A stretch of 44,209 bases of DNA from SURF-24 sp964537965 (GCA_964537965.1 CAZIDB010000006.1:1-44209); one strand, 5' to 3'. Numbered from the stretch's first letter, positions 33,287-42,829 are shown. Notes: generated by a model from the sequence alone, not told the origin. A program made the numbers and translations.

Positions 33287-34420
33287 ATGAACATCTCCGA
33301 TTCCCGCAAATATTTTCCTTTCTTAACAAGCGGAATGATTTATATGAATCACGCCGCTATATCACCGCTGTCTTTACCGGTTGTGGAAGCAATTAACAGT
33401 TACATTAAAGTAAGATCAGAAACCGAGATTGAAAACTTTCCGGATTTTACAAAACTTACTGCAGAAACAAAAATCCTTTTAAGCGAAATGATGAATTCTC
33501 CTTCTGCAGACAGAATTGCTTTTGTAGAAAATACATCTAACGGGTTGAACATTCTTGCGCAGGGATTACAATGGAAGCAGGGTGATAGAATCATTCTTAA
33601 CGACATCGAATTTCCGTCAAACGTTTACCCGTTTCTTAATCTGAAATCTTACGGTGTTGAAATTGATTTTGTAAAATCAAAAGAAGGGATAGTTACTGTT
33701 GAAGATATTGAAGCAGCAATAACACCAAACACAAGATTAGTCTCAATAAGCTTTGTGCAGTTCTTAAGCGGCTACAGGATTGACCTTGAACGTCTTGGCT
33801 GTTTATGCCGAAGTAAAGGAATTGTCTTTTGTGTTGATTCAATCCAGGGACTTGGTGCTCTTCAGCTTGATGTACAGAAATATAAAATTGATTTTCTTTC
33901 CAACGGTGGGCATAAGTGGCTTATGGGTCTTGAAGGGTTAGGATTCATTTATCTGACCGAAGAAATTCAGGAGCAGCTCAATCCGAAATATGTCGGCTGG
34001 ACTTCCGTTGCTGATGCCTGGAACCTTCTTGATTACAATCTTACTCTAAGAAAATCTGCCGACTGCTTCCAGAACGGAACTCTCTCCTCCCCCGGAATAG
34101 TTGCATTAAATGCATCGCAAAAATTCCGTTTATCTCTCGGTTATAATGAAATAGAAGAAACGGTTCTTAATAACTCGGAGTATTTTATTTCATCTTTAAA
34201 TGAAGCGGGAATTAAACCAATACTTAAGAATGTCAACAAAGAAAATCTTTCAGGTATTGTAAGCTTTAAGTCAGAAAAAGCAAACGAGATATTTGAAGCG
34301 CTTGAGAAAGAAAATATAACCGCTGCTGTTAGAGCTGGTGTTGTTAGATTATCTCCTCACTTTTATAATACACAAGATGAGATAGATAATGTGGTTTCAA
34401 TACTAAAAAGAATTAGTTAA
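33287..34420 (+). CDS. Class V aminotransferase (PLP-dependent, cysteine desulfurase/epimerase-like)
   Basis: This is a 377-residue cytoplasmic PLP enzyme of fold type I. Motifs: MNHAAISPLSLPV at the N-terminus, FVENTSNGLNILAQG binding the cofactor phosphate, FVQFLSGYRIDLE, CVDSIQGLGAL with the PLP-ring Asp, and the Schiff-base K210 in NGGHKWLMG. The C-terminal domain has AAVRAGVVRLSPHFYNT, typical of the isopenicillin-N-epimerase / kynureninase-like branch of class V. No active-site cysteine loop of the IscS/SufS kind is evident, so a cysteine desulfurase is less likely. The substrate is unknown. The gene follows the OPT transporter by 129 bases that contain strong hairpins, so it may or may not belong to the peptide-uptake transcript. 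Confidence 0.85.
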   Translation: MNISDSRKYFPFLTSGMIYMNHAAISPLSLPVVEAINSYIKVRSETEIENFPDFTKLTAETKILLSEMMNSPSADRIAFVENTSNGLNILAQGLQWKQGDRIILNDIEFPSNVYPFLNLKSYGVEIDFVKSKEGIVTVEDIEAAITPNTRLVSISFVQFLSGYRIDLERLGCLCRSKGIVFCVDSIQGLGALQLDVQKYKIDFLSNGGHKWLMGLEGLGFIYLTEEIQEQLNPKYVGWTSVADAWNLLDYNLTLRKSADCFQNGTLSSPGIVALNASQKFRLSLGYNEIEETVLNNSEYFISSLNEAGIKPILKNVNKENLSGIVSFKSEKANEIFEALEKENITAAVRAGVVRLSPHFYNTQDEIDNVVSILKRIS

Positions 34421-34447
34421 TTTTCCCCTGACTTATTAGAACGTTTG

Positions 34448-36049
34448 ATGAAATTTAAAAGAATATTATTCGTGCTTGGTTTGCTTCTGATTTTAAACTC
34501 ATCCTTCTTTGCGCAATATAAAAACATCAGGATAAGTAAAGCATCATCAAGTGACCCCGAAGAAGTTTCAATTGCAATTAATCCGTTGAATCCAATGAAC
34601 ATTGCCGCTGGTGCAAATATCAATTATTATTATTTTTCAAAAGATGGCGGATTGACCTGGATAGAAGGAAGATTATCTTCAGCATTAGGTGTTTGGGGTG
34701 ATCCGAGCGTTACTTTTGATCCATTCGGTAATTTGTTTTTTGGTCATCTTTCAAGACCTCAGTCAAATGGTTATTGGATTGACAGAATTGTTGTGCAGAA
34801 ATCAGTTGATGGCGGCGCAAGCTGGAGTAACGGTATTGGTATTGGCTATCGCCCGCCGCAAAAAGAGCAGGACAAGGAGTGGTTGGTTTGCGATCATACA
34901 AATTCTGTTTATCGCGGAAATGTTTATATGTCGTGGACCGAATTTGATGATTACGGCAGTTCAAATAAAAGAGATAGTTCAAGAATTTTATTTTCTACAT
35001 CTGATGACCAGGGGTTGAGCTGGGCTGAACCAATAATTATAAGCGATAGATGCGGAGATTGCTTTGATGATGATAATACTGTTGAAGGTGCTGTTCCCGC
35101 AGTCGGTCCTAATGGTGAAGTGTATGTAAGCTGGTCCGGACCACTTGGAATTATGTTTGATAGATCTTTTAATGGTGGAAAAACATGGGGCAAGGATATT
35201 TTTGTAAATAATCAACCGGGCGGATGGGTTTTTGATATACCGGGTATTAACCGTTGCAATGGCTTACCAGTTACCGTTTGTGACATAAGCAATTCAAAAT
35301 ACCGGGGAAATATTTATATCAACTGGTCGGACCAAAGAAACGGGATTGAGAACACTGATATTTTTATTTCAAAATCTTCTGACGGAGGAACTACATGGAG
35401 CGCTCCGATAAAAGTTAATGATGACAAATCAAACAAAAACCAGTTCTTCACCTGGGCATCGGTGGATCCAATTACAGGCGTTCTTTATGTGGTTTTTTAT
35501 GACAGACGAAATTCAACAAGATTTTCTGATCCGCTTGAAACGGACGTTTATGTCGCAAAGTCTGTTGATGGTGGTGAGACCTTTACTAATTTAAAGGTGA
35601 GTGAATCATCGTTTATTCCTAATGCAGGAATATTCTTTGGTGATTATACAAACATTGCATCATATAATGGAATGGTGTACCCAATCTGGATGAGAATGGA
35701 TGCTAATAAACTTAGCATTTGGACTGCCGTTATAAATGATAATTCTACCGGTTGCGAACAGGAAGAATTTAAATTGCCGGAAGAATTTATCCTGCAGCAG
35801 AATTATCCCAACCCTTTCAATTCGGAAACAATAATAAAATGGCAGCAGCCTAAAGCGGCAAATACCATGCTAAAGATTTATGATGCGGTTGGAAAAAATA
35901 TTACTACTCTTGTAAATGAATTCAAACAGGCAGGCAATTATAGTTGCAAACTTAATACCGAAGATTTAAAAATGACAAGCGGTATTTACTTTTATCAGCT
36001 TATTGCCGGTGATTATATTGAAACAAAGAAATTAATTTTACTTAGATAA
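34448..36049 (+). CDS. Secreted Asp-box beta-propeller protein with T9SS sorting domain
   Basis: This is a 533-residue exported protein. The ATG at 34448 (after a TTG at 34445) gives a signal peptide ending LILNSSFFAQ. The body has at least six Asp-box (BNR) motifs of the S-x-D-x-G-x-[ST]-[WF] type: SKDGGLTW, SVDGGASW, SDDQGLSW, SFNGGKTW, SSDGGTTW and SVDGGETF, arranged as in a sialidase-like six-bladed propeller. The catalytic FRIP-type arginine motif of sialidases is not found, so the enzyme activity is doubtful. Residues from about 440 are a type A T9SS C-terminal domain with FILQQNYPNPFN, a beta-sandwich, and SGIYFYQL, ending KKLILLR; it directs export through the outer membrane and surface attachment. 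The gene is 27 bases after the aminotransferase stop. Confidence 0.87.
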   Translation: MKFKRILFVLGLLLILNSSFFAQYKNIRISKASSSDPEEVSIAINPLNPMNIAAGANINYYYFSKDGGLTWIEGRLSSALGVWGDPSVTFDPFGNLFFGHLSRPQSNGYWIDRIVVQKSVDGGASWSNGIGIGYRPPQKEQDKEWLVCDHTNSVYRGNVYMSWTEFDDYGSSNKRDSSRILFSTSDDQGLSWAEPIIISDRCGDCFDDDNTVEGAVPAVGPNGEVYVSWSGPLGIMFDRSFNGGKTWGKDIFVNNQPGGWVFDIPGINRCNGLPVTVCDISNSKYRGNIYINWSDQRNGIENTDIFISKSSDGGTTWSAPIKVNDDKSNKNQFFTWASVDPITGVLYVVFYDRRNSTRFSDPLETDVYVAKSVDGGETFTNLKVSESSFIPNAGIFFGDYTNIASYNGMVYPIWMRMDANKLSIWTAVINDNSTGCEQEEFKLPEEFILQQNYPNPFNSETIIKWQQPKAANTMLKIYDAVGKNITTLVNEFKQAGNYSCKLNTEDLKMTSGIYFYQLIAGDYIETKKLILLR

Positions 36050-36067
36050 TTTTTTGTGAGTAATAAA

Positions 36068-36538
36068 ATGAAAGAAATAAGTAAAACCCAGGTTGAGGAT
36101 TTCCTTTCTAATAAAAAAATGGTGATGATTGGAATGTCAAGAAATCCAAAGGATTATACCCGTAATCTTTCAAGGGATTTGGCTTTGCGCGGATATGAAA
36201 TTATTCCCGTTAACCCAAACGCTTCTGAAATAAATGGGAAGAAATGCTTTTCAAATATTGCTGAGGTTGATGAAAAAGTTGATGCGGTATTAATCTTTAC
36301 AAAAGGGGAAACACTTTCTGTTAATCTTGATGAAGCGATTAATAAAGGAATTAAACATATCTGGTTAAATTTTGATAAACCATTAACTCCTGAACTAAAA
36401 GGTAAAGTTGAAAAGTATGGAGAGCAGGGGGTAAACATAATTCATGGATTTTGTCCTTATATGTTTATAGAAAATCCGCAGTTCTTTCATAAGTTTCATC
36501 GTTTCTTTGCAAAGCGTTTTGGACAATTCCCAAAGTAA
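36068..36538 (+). CDS. CoA-binding domain protein
   Basis: This is a short cytoplasmic protein of the CoA_binding family (a single Rossmann domain like the N-terminus of succinyl-CoA synthetase alpha). It has VMIGMSRNPKDYTRNLSRDL, then YEIIPVNPNASEINGKKCF, then VDAVLIFTKG and the His near residue 130 in INIIHGFCPYMFIE. Members bind CoA but few have known reactions. I prefer ATG 36068 because a GTGAG lies 8 bases upstream; a GTG at 36056 would add four residues and has no Shine-Dalgarno. It follows the T9SS protein by 18 bases and ends with a terminator shared with the convergent dockerin protein gene. Confidence 0.85.
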   Translation: MKEISKTQVEDFLSNKKMVMIGMSRNPKDYTRNLSRDLALRGYEIIPVNPNASEINGKKCFSNIAEVDEKVDAVLIFTKGETLSVNLDEAINKGIKHIWLNFDKPLTPELKGKVEKYGEQGVNIIHGFCPYMFIENPQFFHKFHRFFAKRFGQFPK

Positions 36539-36582
36539 TAAGTTATATGTTTCTTCGGTATTGTATTTTATTTGTTTAAAAT

Positions 36583-36614
36583 AAAAAAGGCGGATATGAA
36601 ACCCGCCTTTTTTT
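36583..36614. terminator. Bidirectional Rho-independent terminator
   Basis: AAAAAAGGCGG (36583-36593) pairs with CCGCCTTTTTT (36603-36613) around a 9-base loop. A run of A on the left and T on the right makes a U tract on both strands. It separates the convergent CoA-binding and dockerin-protein genes. Confidence 0.88.
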
Positions 36615-36630
36615 ATAGGTTAATTATATT

Positions 36631-39558
36631 TTATCTCAGGTATTGAAGTTTCTTAACCATTGAGAATTCTTTGTTGCTTTCATGTGAATTTGCTACTAAT
36701 CTGTAAATATAAATTCCGCTTGAAAGATTATCGGGTCTCCATTCTACTTTATGAATTCCCGAATCAAAATCTAAATCATTAATTAAAGTAGCAACTTCTT
36801 CACCCAGCATACTGTAAATCTTCAAACTAACAGAACTGTTCTCCGGTAATTCAAACTGTATCTGGGTTGAAGGATTGAATGGGTTAGGATAATTCTGTCT
36901 TAAGGCAAACTCATTAACAATAACATTAGATTTACCCAATACAACGTGAGTCTGGCCCCAGTTATTCATAACAACATAGAAATCCTCCGAATTAACTACA
37001 CCATCACCGTTGCAATCTGCATAAGTAGCAGCGGCAGGAATCCAGGCAGTTGCAAGCTGTGCAGCCCACTCCGAAGAAACAGTAGCTCTTGGTGAACCGG
37101 TTTTATTTTCATATAGTTTTAATATGTCCCAATCTGCCTGATCAACAACGCCGTCATTATTGGCATCACCAGGCCATACTAAAAGCTGTGCTGATGTACT
37201 TGAGCCAATTGTAAATACATCGTTTGATACAACATAGTTTCCGGCTTCTCCAAACTTAGTTATTCTAACTAAACATTGAGTGGAAGGAGTATTAGGAATT
37301 GGCCAGGCGAATGTTAAGTTATTTCCAAGATATCTTGATTTAATAATATTCCAGGTTGTGCCTCTGTTTGTTGAATATTCAATTTTAACATAAACAGTTG
37401 CAGCGGAAGTATTATTACCTGCTTTTGACAATGTCTCTTTAGAGGAAGTACCGGCTGCAGGAGTAAGACCGCCAAGAATCCAGACTATGTTTCTAGTTGT
37501 CCCGGGCATATAAATTTCACCACCGTTAGGCGTAACTAAGAACATATTGCTTGATGTTGTTTCTGCTCCGGGAGCGCCTTCAACTCTGATTAATTCCCAT
37601 CCGCCTTTTGGTGAAAGGTTCATTGGGTTAGCCATACCTGCATATAATGCAGAGCCATCAGAGATTAAGTTTCTTACGCCGTAACTTGTTTCATTGTTTA
37701 AACCATTTTGAGAAACTGGCATAGCAGGGAAATTAGGTGAAGTGAATTTCCATAAATCCGCACCTAAATACTTTGAAAGGCCTAACTGATTAATTACTTC
37801 TTGTATCTGAGGAGGCAATTCAGGAATAATGCTCATAAACGGTATAAATGCGAGGAAACTCCAATCCATTGTTCCAACATATAACCTGTTTTTGAATACA
37901 TTCATTGACCAGGTATAATTGTTAAAGAAGTTGTTTATACCGGAAAGGCCAAACAGTGGTAATTGGTGCATGTTATTAGGGACAAATCTCCATCCGCATC
38001 CACAACCGGGAGTTTCTTCAGCTGATCCTCCAATTGGTTCGCAAGGATAGTATCTTGGTAAAATAGGATTTCCGTAAAGCAGCTCAACGTTGAAAGCACA
38101 ATGTCCCTTGGATTCGTCACTCACATCCTTTGCTAAAGGAGGCATTTCATCGAAATCGCATCTGAAAATTGAAATTGATCTATGAGCGCCAAGAATTCCA
38201 ATTATACTCTCTATTGGGCTCCAGTGATCCCTTTCTCCATAATAACGGTTAACTGCAAGTCCGGCAAGAAAAGGAACATGCATTGTGCCCCAGTATAATT
38301 TTCCTCCATATGATGCTAAAGCGCCGCCGCCATATGTCATAGCAACTACAGGATCTGGTTCGTACTGCATTACACTCCACACCTGGTTCCAACCCCCGGC
38401 GTTAGCTTCAGTTAAACCATCAAAAGGAATTATAGGGCTACGCCAGATGCCGGCATATTGTGGAGTATGTCCGCTAATAGAAGGCCAGGTATTTACATAT
38501 AACCTTCCATTATGATAAGCGATCTCAGCAGCATCCGAACCCAAAGCGCCAACAAGCTCGAACTGGAAAGGATCATCAACAGTTCCTCTCCATCTCAATA
38601 CAGCACCGCCAGGAGCAAAAACATCAGTATTATCAACTGATTTGTTTAATGATTGATTTAAATTATTAAGGTAGCTGCTGCTTGATGCGAGGCCATCTTT
38701 TATGCCAATTCCAAAATATAAAACGCCGTTGACGACTATCCATTTTCTAATATTATCTGCATAGCCGTAACATCCAAAACCGGCAATTTCATCTAAATCA
38801 TTAATTGTTGTTGAACCAATATATTCCCCTGTATTTGCATTAAATGCGAAAAGATTTATACCGCCATCTGCATGGCCATCTTCTAATTGTGCGCCTGTTG
38901 TTGTAGGGCCAAGACCACCGGTGTTAGGTCCGCCTAAAAATACTACTCCATTTAAAGCTCCTGCTGAACGTAATCCAACAGTATGATGTAATCTTGTTTT
39001 GCCAAGATCATCTAATAAATCGGTTTTTTCCATTAGCAAATCAGTTGCAGTATTATACATAAAAATACGTGGGGGTCTCCAATCCGGAAAAATTGCCTCC
39101 GGGTACCAATCCCATGTATGAACACCTTCACAAACATAGCAATTGTTTTCATGGCCGCCAGCCATACCAAGATAACCGGCTTCAACCAAGCAAACAACGT
39201 TTGGAGCAGTACCAAACCAAATATTTACTCCATCCTTAACAACGCCCCAGACGTATGCGTCGTTAACTTTAGGAGTGCCGTTGAACTCTCTTAATGAAGG
39301 GTCATAATTATTGCGGGGATCACCAATACCATAATAATCCTCATCCGGCTGAGCCTTTGCGAGCAGAGTAAAATCAATAATGCTCGAGGTTTCGTCGGGG
39401 ATTATAGTTTTGTGAAGTGTATTGGTTTGTGGGTTATTATAAGCATCCTTCCAGAATTTCATCATTACTTTAAGTGCAGAATCTTGTTCCTGCGCAAAAC
39501 TTGATGAAAAACTTCCCAGTATGAATATAATCAGTAGCCTGGTAAATTTTGTTTTCAT
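36631..39558 (-). CDS. Secreted dockerin-like, T9SS-sorted extracellular protein
   Basis: This is a 975-residue exported protein. ATG 39558 is chosen because GAGG lies 8 bases before it and the signal peptide (LLIIFILGSFSSSFAQ) starts at residue 8; an upstream in-frame ATG is in poor context. Residues about 60-680 are Gly/Trp/Asn-rich, with repeated segments that resemble propeller blades (VWGVVKDGVNIWFGTAPN and others). A PNGGE domain (about 690-780) is a beta-sandwich often found before sorting signals. Two dockerin-type calcium loops follow, GDANNDGVVDQADWDIL (about 795) and DCNGDGVVNSEDFYVVM (about 846). The end is a type A T9SS domain with LRQNYPNPFNPST and SSGIYIYRL. A surface or extracellular location is likely; the substrate or partner is unknown. 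Confidence 0.85.
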   Translation of the reverse strand: MKTKFTRLLIIFILGSFSSSFAQEQDSALKVMMKFWKDAYNNPQTNTLHKTIIPDETSSIIDFTLLAKAQPDEDYYGIGDPRNNYDPSLREFNGTPKVNDAYVWGVVKDGVNIWFGTAPNVVCLVEAGYLGMAGGHENNCYVCEGVHTWDWYPEAIFPDWRPPRIFMYNTATDLLMEKTDLLDDLGKTRLHHTVGLRSAGALNGVVFLGGPNTGGLGPTTTGAQLEDGHADGGINLFAFNANTGEYIGSTTINDLDEIAGFGCYGYADNIRKWIVVNGVLYFGIGIKDGLASSSSYLNNLNQSLNKSVDNTDVFAPGGAVLRWRGTVDDPFQFELVGALGSDAAEIAYHNGRLYVNTWPSISGHTPQYAGIWRSPIIPFDGLTEANAGGWNQVWSVMQYEPDPVVAMTYGGGALASYGGKLYWGTMHVPFLAGLAVNRYYGERDHWSPIESIIGILGAHRSISIFRCDFDEMPPLAKDVSDESKGHCAFNVELLYGNPILPRYYPCEPIGGSAEETPGCGCGWRFVPNNMHQLPLFGLSGINNFFNNYTWSMNVFKNRLYVGTMDWSFLAFIPFMSIIPELPPQIQEVINQLGLSKYLGADLWKFTSPNFPAMPVSQNGLNNETSYGVRNLISDGSALYAGMANPMNLSPKGGWELIRVEGAPGAETTSSNMFLVTPNGGEIYMPGTTRNIVWILGGLTPAAGTSSKETLSKAGNNTSAATVYVKIEYSTNRGTTWNIIKSRYLGNNLTFAWPIPNTPSTQCLVRITKFGEAGNYVVSNDVFTIGSSTSAQLLVWPGDANNDGVVDQADWDILKLYENKTGSPRATVSSEWAAQLATAWIPAAATYADCNGDGVVNSEDFYVVMNNWGQTHVVLGKSNVIVNEFALRQNYPNPFNPSTQIQFELPENSSVSLKIYSMLGEEVATLINDLDFDSGIHKVEWRPDNLSSGIYIYRLVANSHESNKEFSMVKKLQYLR

Positions 39559-39877
39559 AGTCAACCTCAAATTATTTATATAACAGTTCAGGACTTTCAA
39601 AAACAAAAAAAAGTGAACAGGACAAAATGTAAAGATCAAAAGAATTAAAACAAATTCTATTGCTATACTATACAGTAAATATTAGAATTACACCTTAACT
39701 TTCTGTTGCGAATTTAATATTAAAAATTCTGATAGTCAACATTATCATATGAATTAAATCACAATGTTTTAGCCCCATAAACGGATGGGGTCAAAACATC
39801 TACTCCTTACCTAAAGAAAAGCCTGGAGGTATCTGAAAAAACTGTTGTCAAGTTTATTCTTCTAAAATCTGTTTTTT
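39559..39877. other. Intergenic region with a long hairpin
   Basis: 319 bases without a gene lie between two minus-strand genes. The hairpin at 39764-39799 is the only clear structure; the promoter of the dockerin protein gene should lie between it and 39558 but was not resolved. Confidence 0.6.
39764..39799. repeat. 15-bp hairpin ATGTTTTAGCCCCAT/ATGGGGTCAAAACAT
   Basis: The arms 39764-39778 and 39785-39799 match at 13 of 15 positions around the 6-base loop AAACGG. It lies about 80 bases downstream of the minus-strand gene at 39878. No U tract follows on either strand, so it is not a standard terminator; mRNA end protection or a protein-binding palindrome is possible. Confidence 0.6.
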
Positions 39878-40786
39878 CTATTCCCTGATTAGGTACCAGA
39901 TATCCGGGCCACCTTCAAGATAATTTAATGGTTCGGTTTTAGTTCTGTCCTGCTGATCGATATATTTAATTTTAGCATCCTTAACAATAAAGTTGTATTT
40001 GCCAAAGATATTATTGTCAACAGTAACAACAAACTGATAATTACCATCCTTCAGCAAATCCTTTGCCTTAAATCTTCCCTGATCAAAATTAAATTTCTTC
40101 TCTAACCATTGTGAAGGCATAAAAAGGGCATCAGCCTCTTTTTTCCAGGATGTTATTTTTTTCCCATCCTTCAATAATTCTACCTGTACTTTCGGTTTTT
40201 TTCCTTCAAGAGATTTTGACCGGAACCAGGTTGAAAACCAAACGGCAGATTCGGGATCATTATCCTTTAAATAAATAAAAGCATAATCTTTCCATGCGCC
40301 TTCAAGATAATAACCATCTCCCGGTTTGTAAGGATCAGTACTTTTTTCAACACTTACGGAAAAAGGAAAATTTAAAAGCGGTTTATCTCTGAAAAGGAAT
40401 TCCAATGAATAATTCCCGGCTTCTTTTATAAACGGAGCTTTAGCAACATCGTGATTTACCAACCAGAAAAAAGCACCTTTAAGCTGCCCAACTTTCCAGT
40501 GATACTCCTGAACAACATCTGCATCTTTTTTTAAAACCAAAGTGATTGCCTTCTGCATTTCTTTCTTATTGGTTAAAAGTTCAGGAGGTAAAAATGCTGC
40601 TAAAATTGCATTATCATCATCACCCGTAACAAATCTAAATACTCCGTTTCCCGCATTCAGGTTTATACCGTTGAGAACAGAATAATATACCATTGATGGC
40701 GGTAAGTCCTGGGATAAAATCTGATTAGTAAAAAGGAGAGAAATAAGGAACAGTGAGAAGAAAAATTTAAAAGATAGATTTTTCAT
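39878..40786 (-). CDS. Exported protein of unknown function
   Basis: This is a 302-residue protein. ATG 40786 is chosen because AGAGGG precedes it and the signal peptide (FKFFFSLFLISLLFTNQILSQ) follows; an earlier in-frame ATG at 40831 would place the signal peptide internally. The mature part is rich in Lys, Trp and Tyr with many short strands (KVQVELLKDGKKITSWKKE, NYQFVVTVDNNIFGKYNF), suggesting one or more immunoglobulin-like or beta-sandwich domains. There is no lipobox and no T9SS signal. I do not recognise a family. It stands alone with long intergenic regions on both sides. Confidence 0.7.
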   Translation of the reverse strand: MKNLSFKFFFSLFLISLLFTNQILSQDLPPSMVYYSVLNGINLNAGNGVFRFVTGDDDNAILAAFLPPELLTNKKEMQKAITLVLKKDADVVQEYHWKVGQLKGAFFWLVNHDVAKAPFIKEAGNYSLEFLFRDKPLLNFPFSVSVEKSTDPYKPGDGYYLEGAWKDYAFIYLKDNDPESAVWFSTWFRSKSLEGKKPKVQVELLKDGKKITSWKKEADALFMPSQWLEKKFNFDQGRFKAKDLLKDGNYQFVVTVDNNIFGKYNFIVKDAKIKYIDQQDRTKTEPLNYLEGGPDIWYLIRE

Positions 40787-41251
40787 GACACCCTCTTTTC
40801 TGTTAGAAAATTTAATATTGTTTTTATTCAATCTGCCGCAAAATTTTTTTTATTTCATAGCATTTTAAATTATACAATTAACTTAACTTGTTGTTTATAT
40901 TTTTCCAGAAATAATCAGAAGTCTGTAAAATGAAAAACTATGTATTCAATTTTATATTAAATCTTTCTTTTGCGTTTTTATGTTGAATGGGAATAATAAA
41001 AGGATATAAATAAACCGTTAACCTTGGCTTTACAGAAACCAGAATTAACTCCTCAATACTCAACTTTTATAGCCCTTCTATTATTGAGAGATAACTTAGT
41101 CTAAATATTTTTGTCTGTCAATATCTTTTATATAAAAGGGATTACATTTGAGTAAAAAAAAGAGAGCATTTGATAACATTGTTAAGAAAAAGTGATTATT
41201 TCAATTAATGAAAAACAATCCTTTTCAATTAAGTAGTATTAAATGTCATAA
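40787..41251. other. Intergenic region, nothing recognised
   Basis: This is a 465-base AT-rich stretch between two minus-strand genes. Only frames of under 20 codons occur, none with convincing start signals. No hairpin with a U tract or known regulatory motif was seen. Confidence 0.5.
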
Positions 41252-41977
41252 TTATTTTTTTATCTGTTTATATAAAAAACCGTGTAAAGTATTTCCAACC
41301 GGTACTGTTATTTTAATAAGCTTCCCTTTTATATAGTATGGAATATAAATGAATCCTTCGATTGTATCAGCCAGACGCATAGTGGTTTTTCGTAAAACAT
41401 TATTTTGCCAGAATTCTTTTTTATCATTAAGTGAGGCAATTCTGTTCTCAAAATTAATCTCATTCTCTTCAGCACTTCTTTGCCAATTTTCTCTAAGAAT
41501 TTGTTTCTCAATTATTTCTTCTTGGCTTTTGTCTTTGCCTATTGCAACAATTTCACTTGTTAGATCTGCAACTGCAACAATAAAATTGAGGCCGTCAGTT
41601 GTCTGTTTTGTTGCGCTGGCAGAATTAATTGAACGGTTGATCTGTTCAATCTGACTTTCCGGATCAAGCGCAAATATTTTATAATCTTTTTTATCAAGCT
41701 CAGGCTCAACTATTTCTATATAAATTTCGCCGGGATCAAAGATAAATGGTGTATCCTGAAAACTTTTTACCTTTATATAAAATACAAACATATCCTGATC
41801 CTGATCTTCAAAGTTAAGTGTAACTCTTGCTGAAGTATCTGCTTTACTAACATATTCTCTTCCCATATAAAACTCAGATTCTTTTTCGGATGATTTAATT
41901 GAGAACACAGGAGTAGCTGCACAAGAATAGAAAATAAGAGATGCTATTAAAACTAAAATTAAATGAACCACTTTCAT
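41252..41977 (-). CDS. Predicted lipoprotein of unknown function
   Basis: This is a 241-residue protein. ATG 41977 has an excellent ribosome binding site (AGGAGTCTTT) and yields a lipoprotein signal peptide ending FYSC at about residue 19, so the mature protein should be lipid-anchored. The mature part is mixed: a beta-rich half (VTLNFEDQDQDMFVFYIKVK, FIFDPGEIYIEIVEPE) and a helical, charged middle (about 110-190), with a hydrophobic-basic C-terminus. No family is recognised. It has no close neighbours on the same strand; the nearest genes are more than 400 bases away. Confidence 0.72.
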   Translation of the reverse strand: MKVVHLILVLIASLIFYSCAATPVFSIKSSEKESEFYMGREYVSKADTSARVTLNFEDQDQDMFVFYIKVKSFQDTPFIFDPGEIYIEIVEPELDKKDYKIFALDPESQIEQINRSINSASATKQTTDGLNFIVAVADLTSEIVAIGKDKSQEEIIEKQILRENWQRSAEENEINFENRIASLNDKKEFWQNNVLRKTTMRLADTIEGFIYIPYYIKGKLIKITVPVGNTLHGFLYKQIKK

Positions 41978-42391
41978 AAAGACTCCTGAAATTTTCGTCT
42001 TGTTATATCTATATTCATACCAAAACTTAAATGACATTATGGGCAGAAAATTAAATGGCTAAATCTGCTGATGTATAATTTAGGAGTCAGTATTGTATGA
42101 TTTAGTGAGAAGATTTATATCCGATTGAATTGGGTCTATTGAAAAACAAATTTGCTTTCAAAATTACAATTAGTGTCCAATCGTTTGCTTTATAAATGAA
42201 TTATGCTACCTGCTAAGACATGATATTCTGTTTTTCATATATGTTTATAATAAAAATTTACTTTGAACCTCCTTCTTCATATATAAGAAATTAAAAGATT
42301 CTTTATCAGGACAGATACATTCTTTAACAGCCTAACTTATAAGCTAAATAGATATGATTGAAAGCAATTCTACAATAACTAATAATAAAGA
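41978..42391. other. Intergenic region, nothing recognised
   Basis: These 414 bases are without a gene, repeat or clear regulatory site. Confidence 0.5.
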
Positions 42392-42829
42392 CTATGTAAT
42401 TATTTGATTGATGTGGTGACCGAGATGTTTTACGTAATCATTAAATAACCATTCTAATGTTACAGGTTCTTCTTTCCCGATGTTACATTGATTATTGAAT
42501 TTATCTTTGGGAATTACCGATATGACGTATGCAAGATGTTTATTATAACTTTTCCAAAGAGTAATTAGGTTATCACTTGAGGCATTATTAAAATCCTCTG
42601 TAGAAACCCACTTGTTCTGATCGTAAGTGATTGTTGGGTTATCTTCAAATTGAACTCTTACAAATCTCTGATGATTATTTGCTGCGGAGTCAATCAGGTG
42701 ACCCAGTATTTCTTTCCTGGACCATTTTCCCGGAGCGCTTCGATGATTCCAATCCTCCAGTGAAATTTCAATTAATAACAGACTTGTTTCTTCCACTATT
42801 TTTATTAATTCCTCAGAAAAATTTTTCAT
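42392..42829 (-). CDS. DinB-family (DUF664-like) four-helix metal-binding protein
   Basis: This is a 145-residue cytoplasmic protein of the DinB / YfiT four-helix bundle superfamily. It has WNHRSAPGKWSRKEILGHLIDSAANNHQRF, in which the first metal-ligand His falls, and the C-terminal YVKHLGHHINQI with the remaining two His ligands. Members are metal-dependent transferases acting on small thiols or are of unknown function. No thiol-synthesis genes are near. AGGGGT precedes the ATG by 8 bases. It lies 90 bases downstream of the PD40 gene on the same strand. Confidence 0.82.
   Translation of the reverse strand: MKNFSEELIKIVEETSLLLIEISLEDWNHRSAPGKWSRKEILGHLIDSAANNHQRFVRVQFEDNPTITYDQNKWVSTEDFNNASSDNLITLWKSYNKHLAYVISVIPKDKFNNQCNIGKEEPVTLEWLFNDYVKHLGHHINQIIT

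Noticed and set aside
41150..41200. 15-codon Lys-rich frame (TTG start) in the long intergenic region
   Set aside because: Far too short and with a non-ATG start; such frames are expected by chance.
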